From Cladorrhinum sp. PSN259 (lineage: Eukaryota > Ascomycota > Sordariomycetes > Sordariales > Podosporaceae): a DNA stretch of 64,000 nt. The stretch is taken from contig MU867063.1 of assembly GCA_033725935.1 (NCBI GenBank), positions 801,694 through 865,693 on the forward strand, in the 5' to 3' direction. Positions 11,286 to 20,472 of the stretch are shown piece after piece. A program made the translations under genes and the position numbers. Under the pieces are notes generated by a model. It was not told the DNA's origin and ran no database searches. It worked only from the letters and a program-made list of their open reading frames with translations. Position 1 is the first letter of the stretch. Every line of letters begins with the position of its first letter.

Positions 11286-11651
11286 TTCTTTTTCTTTTCT
11301 TCTTCTCCCGTCTCGTGAAGGGACTTGTATGTGTGAATATGAGGGCGTGATCAAAGAGGGGAGGGGGTTAGCTGGGAAGGAGTAATTTTCGGAAACGATA
11401 TATGCATGGAAATGGAGCAAACTGAAAAAAGGGGGGTTCTCATTTCGTTGTTTGTCTTTTATTGTTTTTTGTTTTTTTGTTTTTTCTTCGCATTAATGTA
11501 ATTTATATCTGAGTTAAGGAAAGGCGAGGGGAGAGGAGCGAAAAAAAAAAGTGGATTTTTCTGTTTTATGTTATTTCTCGCTGTTTTCATTCGACGTTTG
11601 ATCAAAAAGGCAATAAAAGCAGAAGAAAAAAAGGGCTTGATAGTAGTGTTA
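11286..11651. other. AT-rich 3' flank of the CASTOR-like gene
   Basis: T-rich and A-rich homopolymer tracts (for example 11455-11490 and 11540-11550) with no coding potential. It is probably the 3' UTR and transcription end of the CASTOR-like gene, up to the TA dinucleotide where the transposon copy begins. Confidence 0.45.
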
Positions 11652-12073
11652 CAATCTAATGCTTGAATATTTGTTCAGCTCGGTACATACATACGCCCAT
11701 AAAACCAAGGGACAGAAATAAGGTATAAAAGCGAGTCAATTTTTAATTTTTTTTTACAAACAGTAAGGTTTATTTTAGAAAATCGCAAGGTTAGAAGATG
11801 GTATGTACATTTGTAATGGAGGCTATTTACCTATACAGGTCGGGATCATATCCAGCATGCGTAGAAAGAAAGTCGGGAATGCATTAATAGAAGCTAAATA
11901 GGCGTAGAAAGGAGTCAGGAAAACATTGACAGAAAGCCAATTAGGTGTAGAAAGGAAGTCAGGAATGTATTAATAGAAGCTAAATAGGCGTTATAAACAA
12001 GTGAAATAGGCATAGGAAAGTCCGCGATGGAGCGTGTACCGCGCTATCTAACAAACGTTTAAGCATTAGATAG
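11652..12073. mobile_element. MITE-like element, copy A (TA-flanked, terminal inverted repeats)
   Basis: A 422-bp element bounded on both sides by the dinucleotide TA (11650-11651 and 12074-12075). The left end reads CAATCTAATGCTTGAATATT and the reverse complement of the right end reads CTATCTAATGCTTAAACGTT, so about 25 bp of imperfect terminal inverted repeat is visible. It has no coding capacity. Inside is a three-unit 42/43-bp tandem array, then a conserved end block (AAATAGGCATAGGAAAG ... CGTGTACCGCGCTA). TA target duplication plus short inverted repeats is the pattern of Tc1/mariner-type non-autonomous elements. Further copies lie at 19380-19580 and 46592-46923. Confidence 0.8.
11856..11984. 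repeat. Internal 43-bp tandem array of MITE copy A (3 units)
   Basis: Three diverged units, each built on GGCGTAGAAAGGAGTCAGG followed by an AATGCATTAATAGAAGCTAA-type half. Differences between units are mostly transitions plus single-base indels. Confidence 0.8.
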
Positions 12074-12075
12074 TA

Positions 12076-12257
12076 TTTATGAGGCTTCGCTCTCTCGGCG
12101 GTTTGCAATAGCTATTTATTTATTTATTTATTCTTCTCACCACAAAAAGTCACCAAAGGTTATGAATCCTATCTACTCCTATTAAGCAAAGCTTATCTTT
12201 GTACTCTAAATTTTTCACACACAAAAATTATACTTTTGAACTTGTCTGTACATCTTT
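12076..12257. other. Gene-free segment between MITE copy A and the IMPACT stop codon
   Basis: Contains a short TTTA microsatellite (about 12112-12133) and AT-rich sequence; likely 3' UTR of the IMPACT homologue, which is transcribed toward it. Confidence 0.4.
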
Positions 12258-13226
12258 TCACCTCCCCTTCTTCTTCTTACTACCCTCACCCCCCGTCGTT
12301 GATGATGTCCCCGTCCCCCCTCCTCCGGACCCCTCACCCTGAACCAATCCAGCCTTTACAAAAGCATCCCTGGCCGCCGAGTTTATGAGCGCGAACCTCC
12401 TCGGCCCCAGCTTCTGCCCGCCGTACCACCTCGTGACAACAACCATCACGTCCCACAGATCCATAAGCTGCATGAGATGCAACAGCCTGCCCCCCGCGGC
12501 CGTCTCCCCGTCGTCGTCGCAATCCTGGAAACTCGTCCCGTTGGCTCCTCTGATCCTCCACGCGGTAATGTTGTGCGTTGCACTCCTGACGCGCTTGTCG
12601 GTCGATAACAAGTGTTGAACGTACGAGACAGCCTGAGAAGGGGACGAGACGGGTGCCGTTCGCGCCAAAAAGGTTGATTTGAGCTCTATGAAGGGGTCTG
12701 ATGCCGTCCAAGGCGGTGGCGCCGATGAAGAGAGTTCTTGGTGGTCGCTTTGATGTTTTTTTTGAGGTGATGGATTTTCTCCTTCAGAGCCAGAGTCATA
12801 GTCAGAGGGGTAGTCATTGGCATGATGTTCTTGCTGAGGAGCAGTTTGATGATTAGCGTCTTCGTTTATGGTCGTGAAGAGCTCTTGGAATTTTTCTATG
12901 GCGTCGAAGAGGCAGACTTGTCCCGGCTCGTATACCTCGCTTACTGCGTCGCGGAATAGGGACAGGTCCCTCATTGCTGCGCCCGGTTTGCGGGATGCAG
13001 AGCCGGAGCTGTGGGTGCCGAGGATGGTTGGTGGTACATCCGGATAGGAGGATGGGAATTGGAGGCGGAGGGAGGCGGTTTCTTCTCCTGGGAGGGTGAG
13101 GATGTATATTGGTTCTGATGAGCCCGGTTGATCTTCCGAGGATGAGGATGATGATGATGGGGTGAGTGTGTTGTCGCCGTAGATGGAGTTTATGGCTTCT
13201 ATTTCGTCGGTGAGAGCTTCTGACAT
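12258..13226 (-). CDS. yih1: IMPACT/Yih1 homologue (RWD + UPF0029 Impact domain)
   Basis: Single exon of 322 aa from the ATG at 13226-13224 (MSEALTDEIEAINSIYG). Residues about 5-120 form an RWD domain (early EIEAINSIYGD helix, then PIYILTLPGEETASLRLQFP and YPDVPPTI, the YPxxxP motif). A Ser/His/Glu-rich linker follows. Residues about 182-290 are the Impact N-terminal (UPF0029) domain with DDDGETAAGGRLL at 237-249 and VVVTRWYGGQKLGPRRF at 262-278, both diagnostic. Yeast Yih1 and mammalian IMPACT bind Gcn1 through this protein and so restrain activation of the eIF2-alpha kinase Gcn2 in amino-acid starvation; Yih1 also binds actin. The C-terminus is a short Gly/Ser-rich tail ending in a lysine run (GSKKKKGR). 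Role here is inferred from the family. Confidence 0.93.
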   Translation of the reverse strand: MSEALTDEIEAINSIYGDNTLTPSSSSSSSEDQPGSSEPIYILTLPGEETASLRLQFPSSYPDVPPTILGTHSSGSASRKPGAAMRDLSLFRDAVSEVYEPGQVCLFDAIEKFQELFTTINEDANHQTAPQQEHHANDYPSDYDSGSEGENPSPQKKHQSDHQELSSSAPPPWTASDPFIELKSTFLARTAPVSSPSQAVSYVQHLLSTDKRVRSATHNITAWRIRGANGTSFQDCDDDGETAAGGRLLHLMQLMDLWDVMVVVTRWYGGQKLGPRRFALINSAARDAFVKAGLVQGEGSGGGGTGTSSTTGGEGSKKKKGR

Positions 13227-14165
13227 TTTGAGTAAATCTTGGGGTTTGAACAGGGATATCAAAAATAAAAATAAAAATGAAAGAGTGACTGTTTGTGTTT
13301 GTGGAAAGTTGTGGTAGGTAGCCGTGTGAGTGAGTTTAACGGTAAAACGGGATGAAGAAGTGGGACTTTTTTTTCTGACGGACCGGCCCGATGCATCACG
13401 GTGCCGGTGGACATTAACACACCGGCATTTGTCATGATGGCATTGGGATGAGTTTTAACCTGGAAAAGTCTTGGGCAAATGATACAATATTATTTCTTAA
13501 TGTGGAATAATGCTTGTTCTTTTCTTTGCCTTCATTAGGTAAACAACTTTTGTGATGTGCACTTCCTGGTTGTCAAGGCCTTGTTAGCACTCGGCGAGTT
13601 TAATCCGAATTCGAGGGACACGCAACCAGGCAACATGCATTGCTTATTTACTGCCCCTTTTTCTGAACTCATGGAATGTCCGTGAAGAAGAGAGGAGGGA
13701 AAGCAGTGACTTCTTACCTTGAGCTTCCTGCCGTTCCTAACCAGACAAAGAAAGGACAAAAGGTGGCTTAGGTTGTAGACTAGGTCCCAAGCTTGGTGAC
13801 TGTGCAATGGCTTGCTTGGCGCTGTGACTGTGACTGACCAACAACAAATCGTTATACAGAAACGAGATAAGACTCTTCCAGGTTTGCCTTGAAAACACAA
13901 GGCCGGGGGTGCGCAATTGTTGTACGAGATTGTCTTATATAACGTAGCTTCCTTTCCTTTTCCCTCTCTAATTCAGAGTGCAAGATAAGGAGTTCCTGTT
14001 GAGCAAAAACACAGTCCGAAATCCCGTAAAATCCCCGGTGGACACTGGGACCCGCCGTTGTCAACACACCCCGCAGCCCGCCACTGGACGGACAGCAGAC
14101 ACGCCTCTCAGATTCAGATCCTCTCTCGACTGGTTTTTTTTTAAAAATATCGAGCATATTCAAGC
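13227..14165. other. Gene-free divergent region, IMPACT / AIG2-like
   Basis: 0.94 kb between two divergent starts; promoters for both genes are expected here. There is an A-rich AAATAAAAATAAAAATG stretch directly upstream of the IMPACT start. No exon, RNA gene or repeat recognised. Confidence 0.45.
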
Positions 14166-14891
14166 ATGGCGAGTGTTCAGAGCGATGAAGGGAGTCACGC
14201 CGCCTTCTTTTATGGTGAGAAAGCTGCCTATTCGTCTTGGGCCATGATGAATAGCTACTGACCGCTGCAGGCACGCTGGTTCGTAAAACAATACTGCACT
14301 TGACGGTTTTTATACTTACCAAGACGGAATGCATAGATGGCCCCAGAAGTTTTCTACACAGTCTGCTACAACTCGAAAGACGTGCCAAAGGCGATTCGCG
14401 ATCTGCACACATTCACACCAGCCATCCTCCATGGTTACTGCCGGCGGCGTGTAAGATTTGCCGTCTACCCAGGCATGGTGGAGGATAGCGCGCACTCTGT
14501 GAGAGGGATGTACGTGACGGGTCTTACCGCCGCCAACATTGGCCACCTTGACAATTTTGAGGGCAGTGAATACGTGCGCAGAAAGGCAAAGGTCAACCTG
14601 CTCACGGTGGTTGGCAACGACAAGGGCGACGGCAATGTTGAAGGCGAAGAGAGGGAGGCCGACACATATGTCTACCTGTACAAGAACCAGCTTGAGGAAA
14701 AGGAGTGGGACTTTGAGGAGTTCGTGCGTGATAAGATGAGGCACTGGACCCGAGAAGGACATATCTTTGATGGTACGTATTCCTACTTTTTTCAAGTTTT
14801 GGTGTGGAGGATCCTAAAGCTAACTTTAGCAATGAAATTGTTTCTCGATGCAGATTGTGACCCCGAGGACCCGGCAAAGGCGGCTGTCTGA
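14166..14891 (+). CDS. AIG2-like gamma-glutamylcyclotransferase family protein
   Basis: Four exons: 14166-14214, 14271-14278 (8 nt), 14337-14772 and 14854-14891; introns of 56, 58 and 81 nt; 176 aa. Splicing through the micro-exon rebuilds the family signature FFYGTLM at residues 14-20, where the YGTL loop forms the substrate pocket. Next come VFYTVCYNS and a helix, TPAILHGYCRRRVRFAVYPGM, VRGMYVTGLTAANIGHLDNFEG (the LDxFEG motif, with the family acidic residue), and YVYLYKNQLEEKEWDFEEFVRDKMRHW at the end. This is the AIG2/GGACT-type cyclotransferase fold, which in other family members releases 5-oxoproline from gamma-glutamyl amines or amino acids. The exact substrate is unknown. The second intron has a GTTCGT donor, supported only by the restored motif. 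Confidence 0.88.
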
Positions 14892-17070
14892 TGTTTCTTG
14901 CAGACTGACTGTGTCGTTGGGCGGGCGTACAACACACTCGCATCTCGGACTGTGTGAATTGGGAAAGCGAAGCTGCATTTCCGGTTTGGAAAGAGGAGGC
15001 TCGTTAGCGTAGAGTCCTGAATAGAGAGAAAATGGAGCACTGTTCTGCCTACCTAATGTCTAAGCAATAACGGTGAGCCTGGGGGAGCTTAGAATAGGCT
15101 TGCCAAGTGAGGGCAGGCCTGCGACAACTGCGGCCTGTACCAGTGTTTTATCTTTTCCAACGGCGACGGCGACCTGGCCAGTATTGTGCAACTGGAGCTG
15201 TGCCACCACTGTGACTTGCACGAGGTGTCCCTTGCCGAGTGGCAACCACCGTGTTTGGAATCATCCAAAGATCTTGATTGATCAACGAGGTGTAAATAAA
15301 GAACCTTCCATATTCATTTACCTAATGCGTGTAACAAATACAATGGAAAATAGCTACCTGGTAGGTTGATGGGCAGCTCCAGGGCCCTCAATCCTCCGAA
15401 AGTGAGCTGTTGGTTTGTCTTGAGTCTAGCTAAACAGATGGGCCCTGAGCCATAGGAAGAGCATGAATATTTGCGAAATCCTGTGACTCCATTGAGCGAC
15501 ACTGGACATCTGAAAGATATTGAGTTGTTGCAATGGGCAGATTTACCTTTCCCATTGGCACTTTTTGGTGTTTCAACCTCTCCAAACACCAACCCCACCT
15601 TATTGGCCCCCGCAAAGCTCAAAATGGTGGTGCACCCAACACTGCGGCGGGGGTGGTCCTGCAAGCATCCATCGTTAGAGTGAGCGGATCCCCTTCCGCT
15701 CCCTGCCAGAGGCTTGTCAGTCTTGGCGGATGACGCACCGCGGATCATTTTAGAACTTTGTTGGTCCCTGGAATTAGAATCCCTGCACATTCAACTTTTT
15801 TTTCCCACAATTCGTCGTATTGACTAAATACCCAGTCCGTCACAGCGATGGTGATCAGATTATGGCCTTCCGACTGCCGAATGAATCACATTACTCCGAC
15901 GTAGGACTAAACGTGTAATGAGGAACAAAATCTGGGGGTCTGGTCCACCATGGCTTGTGCACATGTGTACACTGGTGGTGACACACTCCACCTCGACCGA
16001 GCTTACGCCCGGCGTTTTCGTCCGGCACAGGGCGTTGCTGAAGTAGGTAACTATACTATAAAATTATAGCAACCGGTGGGTTGGGGGCAAGTCATCCATC
16101 CGCCTGTGCCGTTTCTGCCTCTTCTGGGTAGCAATGGAAGGATGCCGGGCATCGTCAATTCCTGATGGCTCTCTAGGTAGCCCTCATGGCATTGCAAAAA
16201 GATCCAAGTTTGGAATATCAGGTGTCTGATCATGCATATCGAAAGGTGTGAACTAGAAGGGTTCGACGTGACGGTCTCGGTAATCTCAACAACATGTTTG
16301 GACCCTGGTTGCAGGGGAGGTTGCTAATGTAAAATGACCCTGGTCGTTCTGGGCCTCACTCCTCCACGCCATGACGCCTTCTTCTCAGCCCTCCAAACGA
16401 ACCTGCACAGACTGAACGAGCTGACTGTTTCTCGGCCGATCTACTTCTTGCACCACAGCCGAGCAGCATATGCAGGTCCAGCCGGGTCTGCGACGTTGAT
16501 CCCCTTCCCCGGCAAGCCTGGCGCAGCCGTAACACGGAGGCTTGGTCTCGTGAATCAAGACTCCAAGGACTTAGCAGCCAGTCGATCATCCGGTAGACGG
16601 CTCCAAGTGGATGCTCCGAGGTCTGCTGTGCGGCGCATCTCGTCTCGAGGAGGTTACGTGAGAATGGCTGTTCCCGCAATGGTTCCCATACCGCCGAGGC
16701 AGCATGGAGATGGGGCGTTGACTGAGACCCTTCTCGAGACCTTCTCGAGGTGTCTCTCGATGATATAAGGACATCATCGAGCCCAGTTCTCTGGTCTTAG
16801 TTTTCCTCATCCTCACTCTCAACACTTCAACCACTCCAGTCTTTCCTTTCAAGACTTACTTTCCTTTCTATTGCCCGGTGCAATCTAATTCTCTCACTCC
16901 TTTTGAGAATATTCACTAATTGCAAGTTTACTTGCCTTTCTTTCCTTCCCCCCACACTGATTCAGTATCTCGTTGATCGAGCCTATTCAATCACTCTTTT
17001 GGATACCTAGTATCATCAGCTCTACGCTACAATCCCAACAAACAACAACTTCCAAATACTAATAATCAAG
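14892..17070. other. Gene-free interval upstream of the AA11 LPMO gene (2.2 kb)
   Basis: Presumed 3' flank of the AIG2-like gene and a long LPMO promoter. It contains a few mid-length open frames, none with recognisable features. The final 250 bases are CT-rich and end in an A/C-rich leader (ACAAACAACAACTTCC) just before the LPMO ATG, typical of strongly expressed fungal genes. Confidence 0.5.
16731..16781. promoter_or_regulatory. Palindrome cluster in the AA11 promoter
   Basis: Two TTCTCGAG motifs (E-box-like CTCGAG palindromes) at 16731-16738 and 16742-16749, then a 9-bp inverted repeat, CTCGATGAT (16756-16764) and ATCATCGAG (16773-16781), flanking ATAAGG. The enclosed GATATAAGG is TATA-like, about 305 bp before the ATG. 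A regulatory role is inferred. Confidence 0.35.
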
Positions 17071-17901
17071 ATGTATTTCACCAAGTCTTCCGTCTCCGTC
17101 CTTGCCGCTGGCAGCTTTGCCTCCATTGCCCAGGCCCACATGCTCCTGAGGACCCCTACCCCCTATGCTGGCCACATTAGCAGCCCTCTTGACCCCAGCG
17201 GCAGCAACTTCCCATGCCAGAATGTCGCCTTCACCGGTTCTGCCACTGAGATGGCCCAGGGATCTACCCAGCAGATGGGCTTCACCGGCTCTGCCGTCCA
17301 CGGCGGTGGCTCTTGCCAGGTTTCTCTCACCTACGACAACCCGCCCACCGCTGCCAGCTCGTGGAAGGTCATTCACTCCATCCAGGGTGGCTGCCCTGCC
17401 CGTGGTGTCACCGCCAACCTTCCCGACAACCCGGATGGCGCTGCCCCTGACTCCTACCCCTTCACCATCCCCGCCGACGTTCCGGCCGGCAATGCTACCC
17501 TTGCCTGGACTTGGATGAACAAGATCGGCAATCGCGAGTTCTACATGAACTGCGCTCCCGTCAGCATTACCGGCAGCGGTGGTAGCGAGGCTTCTTTCTC
17601 CGCCCTCCCTGACATGTTTGTTGCCAACATTGCCGTCCCCGGCCTCAACCCTGGCAACCAGTGCAAGACTAGCGAGGGTACTGATGTCGAGTTCCCTAAC
17701 CCTGGTGCCTCTGTTGAGAACAACCCCGGCTCTTCTCTCGGCCCTCCTACCGGCCAGTGCGGTGGTGGTTCTGGTGCTGCTGCTGGTGGCGCCGCCGCTG
17801 GTGGCGCCGCTGCCACCCCTGCCGCCGGTGCCGGTGGCGCTGCCGCTACCCCGGCTGCCCCGGCCGTCCGTGGCCGCCGTGCTGCCTCCTTCAATGCCTA
17901 A
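17071..17901 (+). CDS. Lytic polysaccharide monooxygenase, AA11-like (chitin-active family)
   Basis: Single exon, 276 aa. A signal peptide (residues 1-22, ending SIAQA) precedes His23, which becomes the mature N-terminus of the copper-binding histidine brace; the second brace His is His77 in GSAVHGGGSCQ. The axial Tyr is probably Tyr158 in NREFYMNCAPVSI. HMLLRTPTPY, ASSWKVIHSIQGGCPA and NATLAWTWMNKIGNREFYM match AA11 enzymes, which oxidatively cleave chitin. After the catalytic domain (to about residue 230) comes a low-complexity Gly/Ala/Pro tail with two AATPAA-type repeats and a basic end, RGRRAASFNA; no chitin-binding module or X278-type domain is seen. It is secreted. Substrate is inferred from the family. 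Confidence 0.92.
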   Translation: MYFTKSSVSVLAAGSFASIAQAHMLLRTPTPYAGHISSPLDPSGSNFPCQNVAFTGSATEMAQGSTQQMGFTGSAVHGGGSCQVSLTYDNPPTAASSWKVIHSIQGGCPARGVTANLPDNPDGAAPDSYPFTIPADVPAGNATLAWTWMNKIGNREFYMNCAPVSITGSGGSEASFSALPDMFVANIAVPGLNPGNQCKTSEGTDVEFPNPGASVENNPGSSLGPPTGQCGGGSGAAAGGAAAGGAAATPAAGAGGAAATPAAPAVRGRRAASFNA

Positions 17902-18986
17902 GCAGTTCGTTTATCGTCTCTCGTTCTCAAGCCACGGGTTTCTTGCGCTCTTTTAAGAACCCATGAGGCGTCCATTCGTTCTGCATAAGCATCATCTAGG
18001 TTCAACATCATCATCATCATCAGCAGCATTAATAAGGGGCCGGTCATTCGTTCAATACTCGGGTCAAAACAGCATCATCAGCATCAGCATCAGCATCAGC
18101 ATTCACATGGGTCATTCGTTTCGGCAATAAAGGCATACATAACTATAATAATAATCAGCATCGACAAACACATTCGCTTACACAAGGACATTCGTTTCTG
18201 GAGACAACATAATTTACACACACACTCACTTGGAGAAAAAAAACACATCTTGTTTTGGAATAAGGTTTAATATTTGGACGATAATTTTTAACGATCTTTC
18301 TTTCGTTTATTTTTGGTTGTTTGGGATAGACGGCGGGCTAGCCTTTGAGCTAGGTTTCATTCTTTTAAGTTTTGGAGAGATTTTTAGATTAGAGTGGTTG
18401 ATGATGAGGACCAGTCATTCCTTTAACAAACTATAAAATAATAAAATAATTTTTCACTCCTTGAAATTATTAAGAATGATCACTTTGAGATGCTTGATAA
18501 AAGGAAGGCGGGCGTGAATGTGAAGACGCTGGGGGAGAGATATAGAAATCGATATTATTTATTCTTTACGTTGGTTCAATGGACGAACCTCGAAACCTGA
18601 CTCCCTGCCCACGAAATATTAGAGACTGCAAGTAGCACCCTCTCAATACTAACATAACCACATTTTCACCATTTTCCTATATATTAAATTGATTTTTATT
18701 TCAACATAATAATATCTTTGTTAATTCAGAGCGTTATCGGGCATAACCGAAAAAAAAAATAACCCGAATAATAATTATATAATTGTACACACTTTATAAA
18801 TAGCTCTATTAATAAGGCACGACTCGGTCGCAGGCGCCACGACAACGCCCACAACCAAGATCTCGCGATACCTTCAACTGTCGCCAAATGTGGTGATAAG
18901 GCCAGCTGCCAGGGCATTTACCCTAGGCGCACTTAATTAAGAACCACTAAGCAACCTTCCACTATAAATCCATACCTCCCATCCAT
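17902..18986. other. 3' flank of the LPMO gene, AT-rich and gene-free
   Basis: Begins with degenerate CAT/CAG-rich repeats (separate entry) and turns AT-rich from about 18230 to 18810. No coding exon supported. A CACTATAAATCC sequence at about 18958-18969 resembles a TATA box for something downstream. Confidence 0.45.
17973..18196 (+). repeat. Degenerate ~70-bp repeats with CATTCGTT motif and CAT/CAG microsatellites
   Basis: The octamer CATTCGTT occurs at 17973, 18045, 18113 and 18189, spaced 72, 68 and 76 bp, with a variant CATTCGCT at 18171. Between them are CATCATCAT and CAGCATCAGCAT runs (about 18006-18028 and 18070-18102). It lies just 3' of the LPMO stop codon, so is probably in its 3' UTR. 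Confidence 0.6.
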
Positions 18987-19092
18987 TTTCTTCCCACCCA
19001 TCTTCTTCCCACCCATCTTCTTCCCACCCATCTTCTTCCCACCCATCTTCTTCCCACCCATCTTCTTCCCACCCATCTTCTTCCCACCCATC
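18987..19092. repeat. 15-bp tandem array, about 7 units
   Basis: Seven near-perfect copies of TTCTTCCCACCCATC head to tail. Purely pyrimidine-rich on the plus strand apart from one or two A per unit. It is a minisatellite, located between a TATA-like sequence and a short ORF. Confidence 0.9.
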
Positions 19093-19299
19093 TTTCTCCT
19101 TTCACAACGCACTCAAACCTCCGGGTAAGCAAGTACCAGTAAGTCCTGTATTCGTAAGAGGGCTTATCCCCGTGCTAGCTAACAGAACCCTGCCTTACAG
19201 TCCGAATCCCGCGAGCGAAGAAGAGCTCTCCCAATCTAATCCCATACTCCATTAAGGCACAGCCCGATTCCGATACCTTCATCAAGATAATTATATCAG

Positions 19300-19407
19300 A
19301 TGCCTTCCAAGAAGAACAAAAACAATGGTCATGGTGGCAAACGCCACACAAAAGCACCACAATTTACAATCGGGTACTGGACAAACATAATAATATTCAT
19401 GTATTAG
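19300..19407 (+). pseudogene. Short ORF, possible 5' remnant of a gene cut by MITE copy C
   Basis: A 35-codon ORF begins MPSKKNKNNGHGGKRHTKAP and runs straight into MITE copy C sequence, where it stops. Upstream lie a TATA-like sequence (about 18958), a pyrimidine tract (the 15-bp array) and a possible leader intron (GTAAGC at about 19125, CTTACAG at about 19200, with GCTAAC branch sequence). That arrangement looks like a gene 5' end. No family recognised; it may equally be chance. Confidence 0.3.
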
Positions 19408-19580
19408 AAAATCGTAAGTTAAAAGATAGTACGTGGTGGAATATCCAGTAGGCGTAGAAAGGAGTCAGGAATGCATTAACAGAAGCTGAATAGGCGTACA
19501 AACAAGTGAAACAGGCATACTATAGTAGGAAAGTGTGAATTGGGCGTGCACCGCGCTACAAACATGGAAATATTAGATTA
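19380..19580. mobile_element. MITE-like element, copy C (5'-truncated)
   Basis: About 200 bp sharing the internal and right-end sequence of the copies at 11652 and 46592: an ATTAGAAAATCGTAAG segment, GGAATATCCAG, one 42-bp unit (19449-19490), and the end block through CACCGCGCTA to ATATTAGATTA, followed by TA at 19581-19582. The left inverted repeat is not present. Confidence 0.7.
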
Positions 19581-19582
19581 TA

Positions 19583-20472
19583 TGCAGTCTCCGTTTTTCG
19601 TGGGCAGGGAGCCTGACAGACAGTAGTGACTGCTGCTTAATTACCAAGAACCCGGGCACTCCATCGATCATTGCGGGGTGCTGTGCCCGCGCACATCAAT
19701 GACAGGAACCATGAACCAGGCTCCGAGTCAGGAAATTCAAGCTGCAGCTTCCATGTTGAGTTGAACGTTTGAGTCTCTGGTACGTACCGAAGATTTGGTC
19801 AGATAAGATGGAACGCGGTCGGGTGTAGGCCTAGTCGGGTGGAACAAGGCGTTGAGCAAGGCAGCCAATCCTCGCCTTTTATTCTAGGCACTCCAATGGC
19901 GCCAAGCTTCGGAAGAAACATTTTACATCCCCTAGCGCATTTTGATTTCGCGTCCGCAACCCCCCAGCTCTGGGTGACCGGGAATTTTCGATTGTCAAGT
20001 TCGAGACGCGCAGAGCGCGGAGCGCAGCCTTTCCACCAGTTCACTCCTTTGAGATTGCCCCATTGCTGCAATTCTCGGGGTCTTTAAAACCACCCCGCCA
20101 ACGAACAAACTCGGCCAAGATTTTCTTGACTCTTAATCGGCCTTTAATACTCATTTTCCATAGTTAAAGACTTTTTCTTCCATTATCCCATGGATGTTTA
20201 AAAGGTTTGTTTCACCGAGATGGTGTGCAAGCATTGTCAAATCATAGCTTTTGGAGAGCTCCAAGGCTGGGACTTGCGAATCCGCAAAGCAGCTGCAAGC
20301 CCGCCGAGCTTCCCATTCCGCATCACCAGTCTCGTTGACCAGAGGCTAATAGTGTCCCTAGTTAGGAGTACAACGTCTTCATAAAGACTCCCCTGATCAT
20401 CGACTCTTTTAATACATCGGCGCATCCTCACCAGGTTGCTGCCCTCCTGCCGATTGAGTGCATGTCGCAGCC
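19583..20472. other. Gene-free region upstream of Tra1
   Basis: Includes the Tra1 promoter and leader. A TTCTTGACTCTTAATCGGCC stretch and TTTAAAAGG sequence lie within 370 bp of the start. No exon or RNA gene recognised. Confidence 0.45.

Noticed and set aside
15060..15245. 61-codon Val-rich minus-strand open frame
   Set aside because: Too short, no motif, no splice partner found.
16334..16768. 144-codon plus-strand open frame upstream of the LPMO
   Set aside because: No recognised motif, lies in the LPMO promoter, and includes the palindrome cluster; likely chance.
18987..19092. Resemblance to a CRISPR-type array
   Set aside because: The 15-bp units are directly adjacent with no spacers, in a eukaryotic genome; it is a minisatellite.
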